Part shown: in pieces, positions 44,980 through 54,109 of the stretch
Numbering within the stretch: position 1 is the stretch's first letter
Layout of the letters: each line of letters opens with the position of its first letter
NCBI RefSeq assembly: GCF_018130785.1
Contig: NZ_JAFCJT010000001.1
Location: 310,001-374,000 of the forward strand
Origin: Bradyrhizobium liaoningense
GTDB taxonomy: Bacteria > Pseudomonadota > Alphaproteobacteria > Rhizobiales > Xanthobacteraceae
Length of the DNA: 64,000 nt
Direction: 5' to 3'
The notes under the pieces: generated by a model
What the model was told of the DNA's origin: nothing
Seen by the model: only the letters and a program-made list of their open reading frames with translations
Databases searched by the model: none
Made by a program: the position numbers and the translations under genes

Positions 44980-45720
44980 CTATGACCTCGACCATTGCGC
45001 GTTACCGGTCATGCCGACGGGCGGCAGAGGAAAGCGCTCGTTGTGACGGTTCACCCAATCGAGGTAGTTGTAGCGTGCGCCTGGATAGCCGATCATCTTC
45101 CATCCGGACATGTCTCGGTTGCCGCCATAGATCGGATCCGCAAAGAGTCCCATCTGCACGTCCTTGACGACCTGCGCAAAAAATGACGCACCATCAACGC
45201 CCTCGAGCTTGAGATTGCCTTTCTCCAGTGCCGTCAGGACTGCGATCTTGTCCTCACCGGAGAGTTCGGCGAACGACTTCCCGTAGCGCTCCCGGCAGGC
45301 ACGATCGAGCGCTGCCAGGCCCTCCCGATAGGACTGCGCAGGTCCCTTCTCCGATTGATGGCCCTGGTTCTTGGCGCCGGCTTGAAACGGCGGGCGAAGA
45401 TAAAGTCCCTCCTGTTGGCCGTACGGCCCGGCCAGTTGCCGGTCGACGAACACAGCGCAGCCCGCATCCTTGCCTCCAAGTGTCTCCGCGTCAGGCGGAA
45501 TGATGCAATCAGCGAGCGCATCCATGGCACGCCCCTCATCGCCGCTAAAAAATTCCCACGGCCCAAGCCTGACCTGCGGCGGCGGATTTCCGGCATTCGG
45601 CGCCCAAGGCAACCGCCCGGTGATCGTCGCCGCCCTCACCGTCGCCGCAGTGAACAGCAGCACAGCCGTTCCTGCCAGAAATTCCCTTCGGCGGAGATTG
45701 ATCATGGCCTGGGCCTTCAT
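44980..45720 (-). CDS. Gluconate 2-dehydrogenase subunit 3-like small subunit (Tat-exported)
   Basis: Protein of about 246 aa. The N-terminus MKAQAMINLRRREFLAGTAV carries a twin-arginine motif. GWKMIGYPGARYNYLDWVNR near the C-terminus and DEGRAMDALADCIIPPDAET are typical of subunit 3 proteins, which help export and stabilise the catalytic subunit ('hitch-hiker'). An ATG at 45705 is an alternative start. The GMC gene follows after one base. Confidence 0.88.
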   Translation of the reverse strand: MKAQAMINLRRREFLAGTAVLLFTAATVRAATITGRLPWAPNAGNPPPQVRLGPWEFFSGDEGRAMDALADCIIPPDAETLGGKDAGCAVFVDRQLAGPYGQQEGLYLRPPFQAGAKNQGHQSEKGPAQSYREGLAALDRACRERYGKSFAELSGEDKIAVLTALEKGNLKLEGVDGASFFAQVVKDVQMGLFADPIYGGNRDMSGWKMIGYPGARYNYLDWVNRHNERFPLPPVGMTGNAQWSRS

Positions 45721-45739
45721 CGTTGTTCGCGGCGCGCGG

Positions 45740-46252
45740 TCAATCGCGCGTGGCTTCATGCAAGAACCAGATCCGCTGCTCGGTTTCATCGATCCAGTTC
45801 TCAAGCACACTCGCGGAGGCCACGTCCTCCCGTTGGTCACAGAGTGAATGAACCTCGCGCATCAAACCGAGAAGCTGAAAGTTGCCCGCGCGCAACTCCG
45901 CCAGCATCGCGCCGGCCGTCATGTCGCTGCTGTCCGTATCTTTCAGCCGTTGCCGGCGCGCTAGATCGCCAATCGACTGTATGGTCCGACCACCGATCTT
46001 CCGAACTCGCTCCGCGATGGCATCCGTCATCGCGAAGACTTGGTTCGCCTGCTCGTCCAGCAGCAGGTGATAGTCGCGAAAGTGCCGCCCGGACATGTGC
46101 CAGTGAAAGTTCTTCGTCTTGAGATAGAGCGTAAAGACGTCCGCCAGCAAAATCGTGAGAGCAGCGCTGATCTCGTGCACGGCACCAGGGCCGAGATCGG
46201 ACCAGCTTGCGACGACGGCAGCCGAATTGCGGCGCTCCAGTGCAGTGCTCAT
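45740..46252 (-). CDS. dps: Dps family ferritin-like DNA-protection protein
   Basis: Protein of 170 aa. The ferroxidase-site block KTKNFHWHMSGRHFRDYHLL is followed by LDEQANQVFAMTDAIAERVR, the Dps signature at the dimer interface, then RKIGG. It stores iron using H2O2 and shields DNA. It is the first gene of the dehydrogenase transcription unit (20 bp before the small subunit) and has copy 4 of the 32-bp element 61 bp upstream, an unusual partnership. Confidence 0.92.
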   Translation of the reverse strand: MSTALERRNSAAVVASWSDLGPGAVHEISAALTILLADVFTLYLKTKNFHWHMSGRHFRDYHLLLDEQANQVFAMTDAIAERVRKIGGRTIQSIGDLARRQRLKDTDSSDMTAGAMLAELRAGNFQLLGLMREVHSLCDQREDVASASVLENWIDETEQRIWFLHEATRD

Positions 46253-46312
46253 GGCGGTGTTCCTTTCATGATCTCTCTCCTCTGTTTCATATGAGCCACT
46301 CCTCGCCGCCCC

Positions 46313-46344
46313 GGAAGTGAAACTCCTTCACGGGCCGGATGAGC
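46313..46344 (-). promoter_or_regulatory. 32-bp element, copy 4 (upstream of dps operon)
   Basis: GGAAG-TGAA-N5-TTCA-N9-TGAGC on the + strand, with the GGAAG end facing dps 61 bp away. It overlaps the last codons of the LysR gene. Confidence 0.8.
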
Positions 46345-47410
46345 AGGCTGCAGCTGAACGCCGCTCGGCTCTTGCACCGACCGCAATGCGGGGCAGCGAC
46401 GCGGTCGGCAAGGTCAAGGTGGTCCGCGCGGTATCGATCGCCGTCGGGCGAAGGGATGTGGTGGCCTCAGTCAACATCCTGCGAAGCCAATCCTGTGCGG
46501 CATCGCCGAGACTGCGTTCGGACCACAGGACCACGACGTCCGTGACCGCGGTCCCGTATGGCAGCTCGTGCATCGACAGCGGATGCACGCGGGCGAGCAC
46601 CGCAGCCAGCGGTCGCGGCACGATTGCGGCCAGTTGGCCATCTTCGAGCAGGGAAGGAACCGCCAGGAAGTGCGCCAAGGAAAGCGTGAGGCGCGGCTTC
46701 CGCTTCGACCCGCGGAACGCCCGCTCCAGCGCCAGTCGATCGAACATCTCTGACCGCCGGCCCAGTCCACGCGCCGAGACGAACCTATCGGCCCCTCCGC
46801 CGCCACCATGCATTGAAACCGTGGCGATTGACAGCGTCGCCAGCGTGTCGCGCGTGAGCCGTCCAAGTCGGCGCGAACGATGGACTATGAGGACGTCGTC
46901 ACATGAGAACAGTGGGCTTGCTCGGTAGCGATCAGGAATTTCGGTGAACGCTCCTACCGCCACGTCGATACGGCCGAGATCGAGCTGCTCGATCAGATCG
47001 AGTCCGTTGTCCGACCGAAGGGCAAGGTCGACCAGCGGAGCCTCCCGTTTCAGGAGACCGAGCAAATCGGGGACGACGACCGTGCTCACGAAATCACTCA
47101 CCGCGACCGTGAAGCATCTGGTTGAACTGCGCGGATCAAATCTGGGCAATTCGATCGCGACCTCGAGCGATTTCCAGGCCTCTCGGATGAGGGGGGCCAT
47201 CTGGAGTGCACGGGCCGTCGGTTGCATACCTGTCGTCGTCCGAACGAACAATTCGTCGCCAATCATCTCGCGTAGCCGTGCCAACGCATGGCTGACGGCC
47301 GATTGACTGAGACAGATCCTCTGACCAGCGCGTAGCACGCTGCGTTCCTCCATGACCGCGTCAAAGACACGCAGGAGGTTCAGATCGAGCCGATTGATGA
47401 GCGTGGACAT
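46328..47410 (-). CDS. LysR-family regulator (NodD/LeuO-like subgroup)
   Basis: Protein of 360 aa. The helix-turn-helix region is LDLNLLRVFDAVMEERSVLR and ICLSQSAVSHALARLREMIG (residues 8-57). The effector domain starts near 90 (FTVAVSDFVSTVVVPDLLGL) and has DVAVGAFTEIPDRYRASPLF and LPYGTAVTDVVVLWSE. The tail after about 315 is longer than usual. The start at 47410 is the family start. A decayed paralogue lies at 60906. The gene sits between the dps operon and the large winged-helix/NB-ARC regulator and may bind the TGAA-N5-TTCA elements. Confidence 0.9.
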   Translation of the reverse strand: MSTLINRLDLNLLRVFDAVMEERSVLRAGQRICLSQSAVSHALARLREMIGDELFVRTTTGMQPTARALQMAPLIREAWKSLEVAIELPRFDPRSSTRCFTVAVSDFVSTVVVPDLLGLLKREAPLVDLALRSDNGLDLIEQLDLGRIDVAVGAFTEIPDRYRASPLFSCDDVLIVHRSRRLGRLTRDTLATLSIATVSMHGGGGGADRFVSARGLGRRSEMFDRLALERAFRGSKRKPRLTLSLAHFLAVPSLLEDGQLAAIVPRPLAAVLARVHPLSMHELPYGTAVTDVVVLWSERSLGDAAQDWLRRMLTEATTSLRPTAIDTARTTLTLPTASLPRIAVGARAERRSAAACSSGP

Positions 47411-47714
47411 TGCGAAACCCGCGATTGGCAACAATTTGCCATTGCACGCTAGTCCATCGTGGGCGCGACCTCTGGTTAATTCCCGAAAATCGGTGTTAAC
47501 ATCCGCGGGCGGCATCGGCCCTAACACCGTTTTACATGCAAGCCCTTTAGCTCCGATAGCGTCAAGCGGAACTGGCTGCACTGCCACCCACGGGCGCTGC
47601 CTGCGACCAGAAAGCTCTTGCAACGACCGCTTCACCAACCCCGGCTGAGCGCTACGCTCGACGGCAGTCTCAGCTTACCCGGCCCGCTTCACCGCACAGC
47701 TTCTTCCCCTCCGC
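47411..47714. other. Gap between LysR gene and large regulator
   Basis: About 300 bp. Apart from the inverted repeat near the LysR start no feature is seen; no copy of the 32-bp element is present. Confidence 0.4.
47426..47441. promoter_or_regulatory. Inverted repeat upstream of the LysR gene
   Basis: TGGCAA-CAAT-TTGCCA, perfect 6-bp arms, 16 bp before the LysR start codon. It could be an autoregulatory site. It is unlike the 32-bp element. Confidence 0.45.
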
Positions 47715-50711
47715 CTACGCGCGGCTTCCTCTGCGCGGCTCTTCCTGGCCGCTGGCTTTCGACTTGGACTGAATCATCTGCCGCGCCGCTACGAGATCGG
47801 CAGTCTCGAAGCCTTCTGTAAACTTGGACACAATACGCTCAAGAAGGTCGGCTGCATCAGCCGCACGGTCTGTCCGCCGCCACAGCTGCCCGAGCGAGAG
47901 CGCGGCACGGAGCTCCCAACCGAGGGCGCCATCGATCCTGGCTTGATCGAGCGCCTTACGGTAACATTCCTCGGCACGGCTCCTCTCTTCCGGAAGCCCG
48001 ACAAGCATGATATCGCCCTGCGTCCGCAGAAGTTCGGGCAGCAAATAAGTCGGTGAAGCCTTGGCCTGTTTGACGAGATCCGCGATTACGCTTCTTGCCT
48101 GCTCGACATTGCCCATGCGGGCGAGACCGTCAGCATAGGCTCGCATGGCTGGCATCCGCATGATCGTCAATTGCTCCGCTTGAAGGGGCTCTATCACTCC
48201 TCTAAGCAAAGCGACGCCTGCGTCTATCTGACCTCTGGCCACCAGCAACTCGCCCTTGAGCGCCATGCCGCCGGTTCTGTACGGCTTCAGCTGATGTTTG
48301 TGGGCAAAATCGATCAAGGTCTCCACCAGCCTTTCAGCCCAATCCAGATCTCGCGCCCACAGAACGACGACCGTGGTGTAGAGATAGGCGATGCAGGTGG
48401 AAACGGGATGGTCTTGCGCCTTCACATCGAGCACCTCGGCCGCCCGACGCAACGCCGTCTCCGGCAACCCGCAAAGCCAGGATGTCCATATGCGTCCGAT
48501 CGTGCCCCTGCCCTTGTTGTCGTAGCCGAAATAGTACGTTTTCCCGATGCCCAGTGCTTCCGCGCGTGCGATACCTCGTGCGATCAACTCCAACCCAAGT
48601 GGCTGGTGACCGATCAGATTGTGCGTTGATCCCAGCATCCATTCCGAGGCCGCAATCTCGACGGAATTCTGTGAGTCCTGCGCCAGTTCCGCAAATCGCT
48701 CCGCGGCAGCCAGCGCTCCCGTATAGTCCGCCCGTCGCGTGAGGAAGAGATTGAGGCCGGCAAGCAGGTGCATTTCTGATTCCCGTTCCCCCAGCGCAAC
48801 AGCCAGCTGAAGCGCCCGCCTGATCGTCTCGTCGACCTGATCGTCGTTTGCCATCAGGTACATCCGGCATAACGAAAGCGACTCATACAGCCGTAGGGCC
48901 GTGATTGACGACCGGTCCTTTTCACCGATCCGGGCGGCTGCGATTTCGCACCATCGAAGGCATTCCCTCAACATCGACCGATCGAGCAGCATCCGCGATG
49001 CAAATGCCGCCAGCGAGACGCCCAGCTGTCCGTCGCCGAGACCTGAGAAACACCATTCGAGAGCCGCGCGAACATTGCCTACATGGAGATCGCGCTTCAT
49101 ATCCGTCCGCCCGATCGTGTGACGCGGCCCAACATCAGCCTGACGCAACGCCTCGACGCTGTACTGTGCGTGCCGTCGCAGGGCTTCCTGACGCCCGCCG
49201 CTCTCTGCAAGCTTCATCTCCGCATAGAAACGCGTGATGTCCGGCATCCGGTACAGATAGGTATCATCGACCGGCAAGATCGCGATGAGAGACTTGTCCG
49301 TGAGCTCCTCGACCGCTCGCGCAACGGTCCATTGGTCATCGATCGCATCGACTGCAACGGCCTGAGCGGACTGCATGCTAAAGGGACCGATCAGGATCGA
49401 CAGTCGCACCAACACACGTCGCTCGACGTCAGAAAGCAACCGGAAACTCCAGTCGAGCGTTGCTTCCAGCGTACGGTGCCTGGATTCATGCCTTCGGCCG
49501 GGCCATTGCAGGACGGCACGGCCGCGAAGTCCGTCGAGAAGTCCCTTGAATCCGTAGGTGATCAGTCGGCTGGCCGCAAGTTCAATAGCCAGCGGATTGC
49601 CGTCGAGCCGGCGACATATCTTGGCCAGCGCGACCGCGTGCGCATCCTCCACGCTTCCGACGTATCCGCTGGCGGTCGCGCGCTCCATCAAGAGCTGCGC
49701 AGACGGAGCGCGAAGAACCTCGCTCGCCGTCAGATCGTCACCATCGGCCGGCAGATCGAGCGGCTCGACGAAGTACACGGTTTCTCCAGCGGCGCGCAAA
49801 ACTTCACGGCTGGTGGCCACGAGATGAAGTTTTGGTGCGCGCTGGAAGAGCCCGGCAGTGACGTCGGCGGCCTCCTCGATGACATGTTCACAGCAATCGA
49901 CGATGAGGAGTAGGCGTCGATCCCCCATGAATGACGCCAAGGCGGTCAGCGGGTCGCCGGTATGCGCGGTGTAGCCCAAGGCGACAGCGATGGTAGGCAG
50001 CACCAGGTCGGCGGCCTTGAGAGCGCCAAGATCCACATACCGGATTTCATCGCCGAACTCGTACGCGAGCCGATGGCTGAGTTCAGCCGCGAGAGTTGTC
50101 TTGCCGATACCTCCCGGTCCAACGATGGTCACGAAGCGGCAGGCGAGCACCTGCGCGACAAGTGCGCTGATGGTGTCCTCGCGACCAATAACGTGCGGCG
50201 GCCGCCTCGGCATCCTGCGGTCCGCCGCAACGGGTGCGCCGCCCGCCGCGCCCGGTTCCGATAACGGAACGGTTTGCACTGGGGCGACGAATACGTATCC
50301 ACGCCCTTGCACGTTCATGATGTAGGAACCATCGGAGTCCCCCGACTTCAAGGCACGACGCAGGTCGCTCATCTGAACCCGCAAGTTTGCCTCGTCGACC
50401 GTGAGATCCGGCCAGACGCGATCGAGGATCTCCCGTCGGCTGACGACCCGACCGCGATTCTGAAGCAACACAGTCAGGATATCGAAGGCCCGACTTCCGA
50501 GTTCGACCGGATTTTGTCCGACCAAAAGCAAGCGCTTGGACGGTATCAACTGGTACGGTCCAAACGTAAGCGCTTCAAACTGGCCGAATTCCTGTGGCAA
50601 ATGAACTACCTCGGCTTCACCCGTTGGAGCCCGCCGCTTGATCAGGATACAGTCCGGCCCGACCGACGAGCATGCGAGCTTTGCATCGGGCGTCACGCAC
50701 TGAGCCATCAC
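47715..50711 (-). CDS. Winged-helix/NB-ARC-like ATPase/TPR transcriptional regulator
   Basis: Large cytoplasmic regulator of 998 aa. An OmpR/CadC-type winged helix occupies about residues 45-145 (LGSRAFDILTVLLQNRGRVV, SDLRRALKSGDSDGSYIMNV). The STAND-type ATPase domain starts near 180 with HVIGREDTISALV, Walker A IVGPGGIGKTTLAAELSH near 197 and a Walker B LLLIVDCCEHVIEEAADV near 270. RRLDGNPLAIELAASRL is a typical GxP motif. The C-terminal half is helical TPR-like repeats, usually the ligand sensor. A paralogue is at 61673. Its upstream gap holds copy 5 of the 32-bp element. Confidence 0.9.
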   Translation of the reverse strand: MMAQCVTPDAKLACSSVGPDCILIKRRAPTGEAEVVHLPQEFGQFEALTFGPYQLIPSKRLLLVGQNPVELGSRAFDILTVLLQNRGRVVSRREILDRVWPDLTVDEANLRVQMSDLRRALKSGDSDGSYIMNVQGRGYVFVAPVQTVPLSEPGAAGGAPVAADRRMPRRPPHVIGREDTISALVAQVLACRFVTIVGPGGIGKTTLAAELSHRLAYEFGDEIRYVDLGALKAADLVLPTIAVALGYTAHTGDPLTALASFMGDRRLLLIVDCCEHVIEEAADVTAGLFQRAPKLHLVATSREVLRAAGETVYFVEPLDLPADGDDLTASEVLRAPSAQLLMERATASGYVGSVEDAHAVALAKICRRLDGNPLAIELAASRLITYGFKGLLDGLRGRAVLQWPGRRHESRHRTLEATLDWSFRLLSDVERRVLVRLSILIGPFSMQSAQAVAVDAIDDQWTVARAVEELTDKSLIAILPVDDTYLYRMPDITRFYAEMKLAESGGRQEALRRHAQYSVEALRQADVGPRHTIGRTDMKRDLHVGNVRAALEWCFSGLGDGQLGVSLAAFASRMLLDRSMLRECLRWCEIAAARIGEKDRSSITALRLYESLSLCRMYLMANDDQVDETIRRALQLAVALGERESEMHLLAGLNLFLTRRADYTGALAAAERFAELAQDSQNSVEIAASEWMLGSTHNLIGHQPLGLELIARGIARAEALGIGKTYYFGYDNKGRGTIGRIWTSWLCGLPETALRRAAEVLDVKAQDHPVSTCIAYLYTTVVVLWARDLDWAERLVETLIDFAHKHQLKPYRTGGMALKGELLVARGQIDAGVALLRGVIEPLQAEQLTIMRMPAMRAYADGLARMGNVEQARSVIADLVKQAKASPTYLLPELLRTQGDIMLVGLPEERSRAEECYRKALDQARIDGALGWELRAALSLGQLWRRTDRAADAADLLERIVSKFTEGFETADLVAARQMIQSKSKASGQEEPRRGSRA

Positions 50712-50824
50712 GTTTCGTCACGGAGGGCCTGACAATTCTCGAAAGGCGGAACCTCGCCTGCCGATACTCGCCCCTCCGAACCTGGTCAAGTGGTGGTTCT
50801 TACAGCGGTGTCGCTCTGAAGATC

Positions 50825-50856
50825 GCTCATCACGAGATTGAAGCTCTTTCACTTCT
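50825..50856 (+). promoter_or_regulatory. 32-bp element, copy 5 (upstream of HD gene)
   Basis: GCTCA-N9-TGAA-N5-TTCA-CTTCT on the + strand. The CTTCT end faces the HD-domain gene 125 bp away; the other end faces the large regulator gene. Confidence 0.78.
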
Positions 50857-50980
50857 GACCAAATTCGAAACGCACCAGAATGCGCGGCGCCAGCCAGCCG
50901 CGAACTCGCTGCGTTTCGATGACGCAAGCTGGCCGGACATTGCAGCTTAGCACAACTTCCCCACGGACGAGGAGTACATC

Positions 50981-51616
50981 ATGGGACCGGCGGACTTCAA
51001 CGCACCTGACACCAGAATATGCAAGGAGATACGGGAACTCGTTCGCGATACAGAATCCGAATTGCTGTTCAATCATTCCAGCCGAGTTTACCATTTCGCA
51101 GTGCTCGCAGGGCTGCGGCGCGGCCTCTCGTTCGACCGCGAACTGCTCTACGCCGGCGCGATGTTCCACGACATGGGGCTCACGCGGCAACATAGTAGCC
51201 AGACCGAACGTTTCGAGGTCGATGGTGCTAACGCAGCCCGCGACTTTCTGCGCGCCCGAAAACTCCCGCAGAGCGATATTGATCTCGTCTGGACCGCGAT
51301 CGCGCTGCATACTACTCCGGGGATTCCCCAGCACATGCATCTCGTCGTCGCCCTTGTAACCGCCGGCGTGGAGATGGATGTTCTCGGGATCGGGTACGAC
51401 GAGTTTTCGGACGCTCAACGCCGCGCCGTGGTGTCCGCGCATCCGCGCACACCGCACTTCAAGGAAGATATCATCCAGACCTTCTACGACGGCATCAAAC
51501 ACAAGCCTCAAACAACCTTCGGCAACGTCAAGGCCGACGTCCTTGCGGACAAGGATCCGCACTTCCATCGCATCGACTTCTGCAGCATGATCCGACAGTC
51601 ACGCTGGGTGGGTTAG
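50981..51616 (+). CDS. HD-domain protein, cyanamide-hydratase-like
   Basis: Protein of 211 aa. The metal site is seen in LLFNHSSRVYHFAVLAG (His), YAGAMFHDMGLTRQH (His-Asp) and TAIALHTTPGIPQHM (His). RFEVDGANAARDFL and LVTAGVEMDVLGIGYDE are shared with bacterial relatives of cyanamide hydratase. Whether it hydrates cyanamide or hydrolyses a phosphate ester is not decided by sequence. Its 3' end overlaps the convergent VirA-like kinase gene by 18 bp. Confidence 0.8.
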   Translation: MGPADFNAPDTRICKEIRELVRDTESELLFNHSSRVYHFAVLAGLRRGLSFDRELLYAGAMFHDMGLTRQHSSQTERFEVDGANAARDFLRARKLPQSDIDLVWTAIALHTTPGIPQHMHLVVALVTAGVEMDVLGIGYDEFSDAQRRAVVSAHPRTPHFKEDIIQTFYDGIKHKPQTTFGNVKADVLADKDPHFHRIDFCSMIRQSRWVG

Positions 51617-54109
51617 CGAAGAGCTGGCCCTAGCCGCGTCGAGGCCTCTCGTCGCGGCGGCCGGCGAACTCTGCGACAAGACGATCGCGACCTCCTCCGC
51701 AACGATGGGCCACTGCACCACGTCGGAAATACCTGCTGACAAAAGCGTGTCCGCGGCAATCTCGAACGGAACCCTGGTCGCCAGGACGATTGGAATGGAA
51801 GGGATCGATCGATGCAGTTGGCTGGCAAGCTCAAGTGACTGTTTAGGCGATCCGACCTGCCCCACGATCACGAAATCGAACCGATCCGGCGCCGCGTCGC
51901 ACGCGGCCCGCGCGGAATCGGCGGTGGTGAAACCAACCGCCTCATAACCTAGCGCGGCGAGCATCTCTTCATCTCCGAGCAAGCGACCGCTGTCGCCACC
52001 GACAAGCATCACGACCTCGCCATGACCGATTCCGTCCGCGACCAAACGCTTTGCGGCAGGCAAGACCGCTGCCTCGACCCGCGGCAACCAGATATCGAAG
52101 CGCGTCCCCCGTCCCGGCAGACTACTTACACCTATTCCGCCGACGTGATCGTGGACAATGTCACGCACCGTCGCAAGCCCCAGCCCATTTCCGTTCTGAC
52201 GCGTGGTGAAGAACGGCTCGAAAATCCGCTCCAGGATCATATCTTCCATACCGGATCCGGTGTCGACAACCGAGAGCCGCACGTAGTGACCCGCCTCGAT
52301 CTTGTCGTGACTGAGGGGCATCGGCTCGAATGTCTCTTGCGGCTCAATCGAGACCTCGATCCGTCCTTTATCAGAGATCGCATGCGCCGCATTGTTGCAG
52401 AGATTCATGATCACTTGTTGGAGCTGGGCCGCTTCGCCGAGAACGATCAAACCGACTGGAGACGGCTTCACGACAAGTTCGATCCGGACTGGCAGCGAAA
52501 CGCACAGCAGCGAAACCGTTTCGTCGACCAGCGCATTGATGCTGAGGGGGTTGCGGCGGATTTCGCGGCGGCGTCCAAAAGCCAGGATTTGACTGATCAG
52601 GTCGCGAGCCCGTTCTGCGCTGAGCCGTATCCCGGCGAGATGACGGACGAGATTCACGTTCCGACCGACGTGTCCTTCCATGACTTCGGCATGCCCCAGA
52701 ACTCCACCAAGGATGTTGTTGAAGTTGTGCGCGATGCCGCTGGTGAAGGTACCGATTCGTTCCATGCGACGCGCATGCTGCAAGCGCCTTTGTAAACGAC
52801 TTCGCTCTTCGTCGACAACCTGCCGCTCAATCGCGTGAATGAAGGTATCCAACGCCATGCGCAGCAGAAGCAGCTCGCTTGGGTGGGCGATGCGACACTT
52901 GCGGCCTACAGCATCGAAGCCGAAAGCAATCACACGCCCTTGACTGTCCGTGTTTACCGCGCATGCCCATCCTCCGAGCCCGAGGTCCGTCAGGAAACGC
53001 TGGTTCTCCCCCACCGGCATCCGACCGACCCTGGGCACGTGGACGATCCCGTTTCGATCGGGGCCAATCCGCGCTGCCAGGTCGGGCGCCTGCTCCGGCC
53101 AACCGGGCGGGAAGTCCTTGTCCGGCTGCTGCCACACATAGGAGCGCGTGGATACGCCGGAGACGACCAGGTAAACGCGATCGGAACCGGCGAAGGTACC
53201 AAAAGAGGCAATGGCACGGCGGATCTCGAGGTCGACGCTCTGCGGCGTTGCGTTGATGAAGTTCATCGAAATATCCGCGATCATGTGCTCCAACGCTGCA
53301 CGCCGATGTAATATGTTCGCGCGCGCTCCGAGGCGGATACCGAGATGAACCAGAAAGGCCACCAGCGCGAGTGACGTGGCATAGAGTAACCGTCGAAACA
53401 AACGGGCGACATTTCTGGAGGCGATCTGCCTGTCGATAATCGTCGCCCGCAAGGCATCCTGATTCATCGTTCGCGGCAGCGTCATCATCGTTTTCAAGAT
53501 ACCGTCGACAGACGGCAGCAGCTTGCGCAACAGACGGCCATGCGCGAGGAATGGCTCGACCAGGTATGCCTGATTGGTTCGGAGAGCCTCCCATTCGAGA
53601 TTGTCCAAGGACATTTCTGCTTCGCCGACAGACGTTGATGTCGTATCCAGCGTCAGATGAAGGATCGCCGCGGCCGCTGAACTGACGGCAAGGTCGAGCT
53701 CCCGTAGGTCCGAATGGGCTCTGAACCGAGCGAAGAAGGAGAGGGAGTTGTGGAGGACTGCATTCTGGCTCTTAAAGGCCTCGACCAGCTGCTCCTGCTG
53801 ATCGACCAATTCCGCCAAGCGGTCGATCGCTTCGCTCGTCGCCCTGTCAATCGCAGCTGTCGCTCGCAGCCGATCCAACGATTTGCGGAGAGCGTTGATC
53901 TCATTCCCCAGCGGATCGTAGTCCCCCAGCATTCCGGTGCGTGCCGTGAAGACATCGCGGTATAGCGTATTCTCTATCACGCCAAAATGCTCGAGCTCGT
54001 TGAATGCGCGATCGAACAGTTCAGCGTCCGGGTTGATTGCGCGCAAGGAGAACCAGGTCAGAAGTGCCGCCAGACCGACGATGATGGCCACGGATCGAGC
54101 GGCTGTCAT
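51599..54109 (-). CDS. VirA-like hybrid sensor kinase with degenerate receiver
   Basis: Membrane kinase of 836 aa. Helices near 8-24 and 241-258 enclose an all-helical periplasmic domain, as in VirA-like kinases. A GAF-like domain spans about 270-430, the phospho-acceptor His461 is in TSGIAHNFNNILGG, and the ATPase domain has MNLCNNAAHAI, VDTGSGMED and NGLGLATVRDIV. A C-terminal receiver (about 697-836) lacks the phospho-acceptor: the Asp position is Gly750 in FDFVIVGQVG, the acidic pair is also replaced (MLVGGDSG), and Trp stands where Lys is expected. Its start overlaps the peroxidase stop (ATGA). Confidence 0.88.
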   Translation of the reverse strand: MTAARSVAIIVGLAALLTWFSLRAINPDAELFDRAFNELEHFGVIENTLYRDVFTARTGMLGDYDPLGNEINALRKSLDRLRATAAIDRATSEAIDRLAELVDQQEQLVEAFKSQNAVLHNSLSFFARFRAHSDLRELDLAVSSAAAAILHLTLDTTSTSVGEAEMSLDNLEWEALRTNQAYLVEPFLAHGRLLRKLLPSVDGILKTMMTLPRTMNQDALRATIIDRQIASRNVARLFRRLLYATSLALVAFLVHLGIRLGARANILHRRAALEHMIADISMNFINATPQSVDLEIRRAIASFGTFAGSDRVYLVVSGVSTRSYVWQQPDKDFPPGWPEQAPDLAARIGPDRNGIVHVPRVGRMPVGENQRFLTDLGLGGWACAVNTDSQGRVIAFGFDAVGRKCRIAHPSELLLLRMALDTFIHAIERQVVDEERSRLQRRLQHARRMERIGTFTSGIAHNFNNILGGVLGHAEVMEGHVGRNVNLVRHLAGIRLSAERARDLISQILAFGRRREIRRNPLSINALVDETVSLLCVSLPVRIELVVKPSPVGLIVLGEAAQLQQVIMNLCNNAAHAISDKGRIEVSIEPQETFEPMPLSHDKIEAGHYVRLSVVDTGSGMEDMILERIFEPFFTTRQNGNGLGLATVRDIVHDHVGGIGVSSLPGRGTRFDIWLPRVEAAVLPAAKRLVADGIGHGEVVMLVGGDSGRLLGDEEMLAALGYEAVGFTTADSARAACDAAPDRFDFVIVGQVGSPKQSLELASQLHRSIPSIPIVLATRVPFEIAADTLLSAGISDVVQWPIVAEEVAIVLSQSSPAAATRGLDAARASSSLTHPA

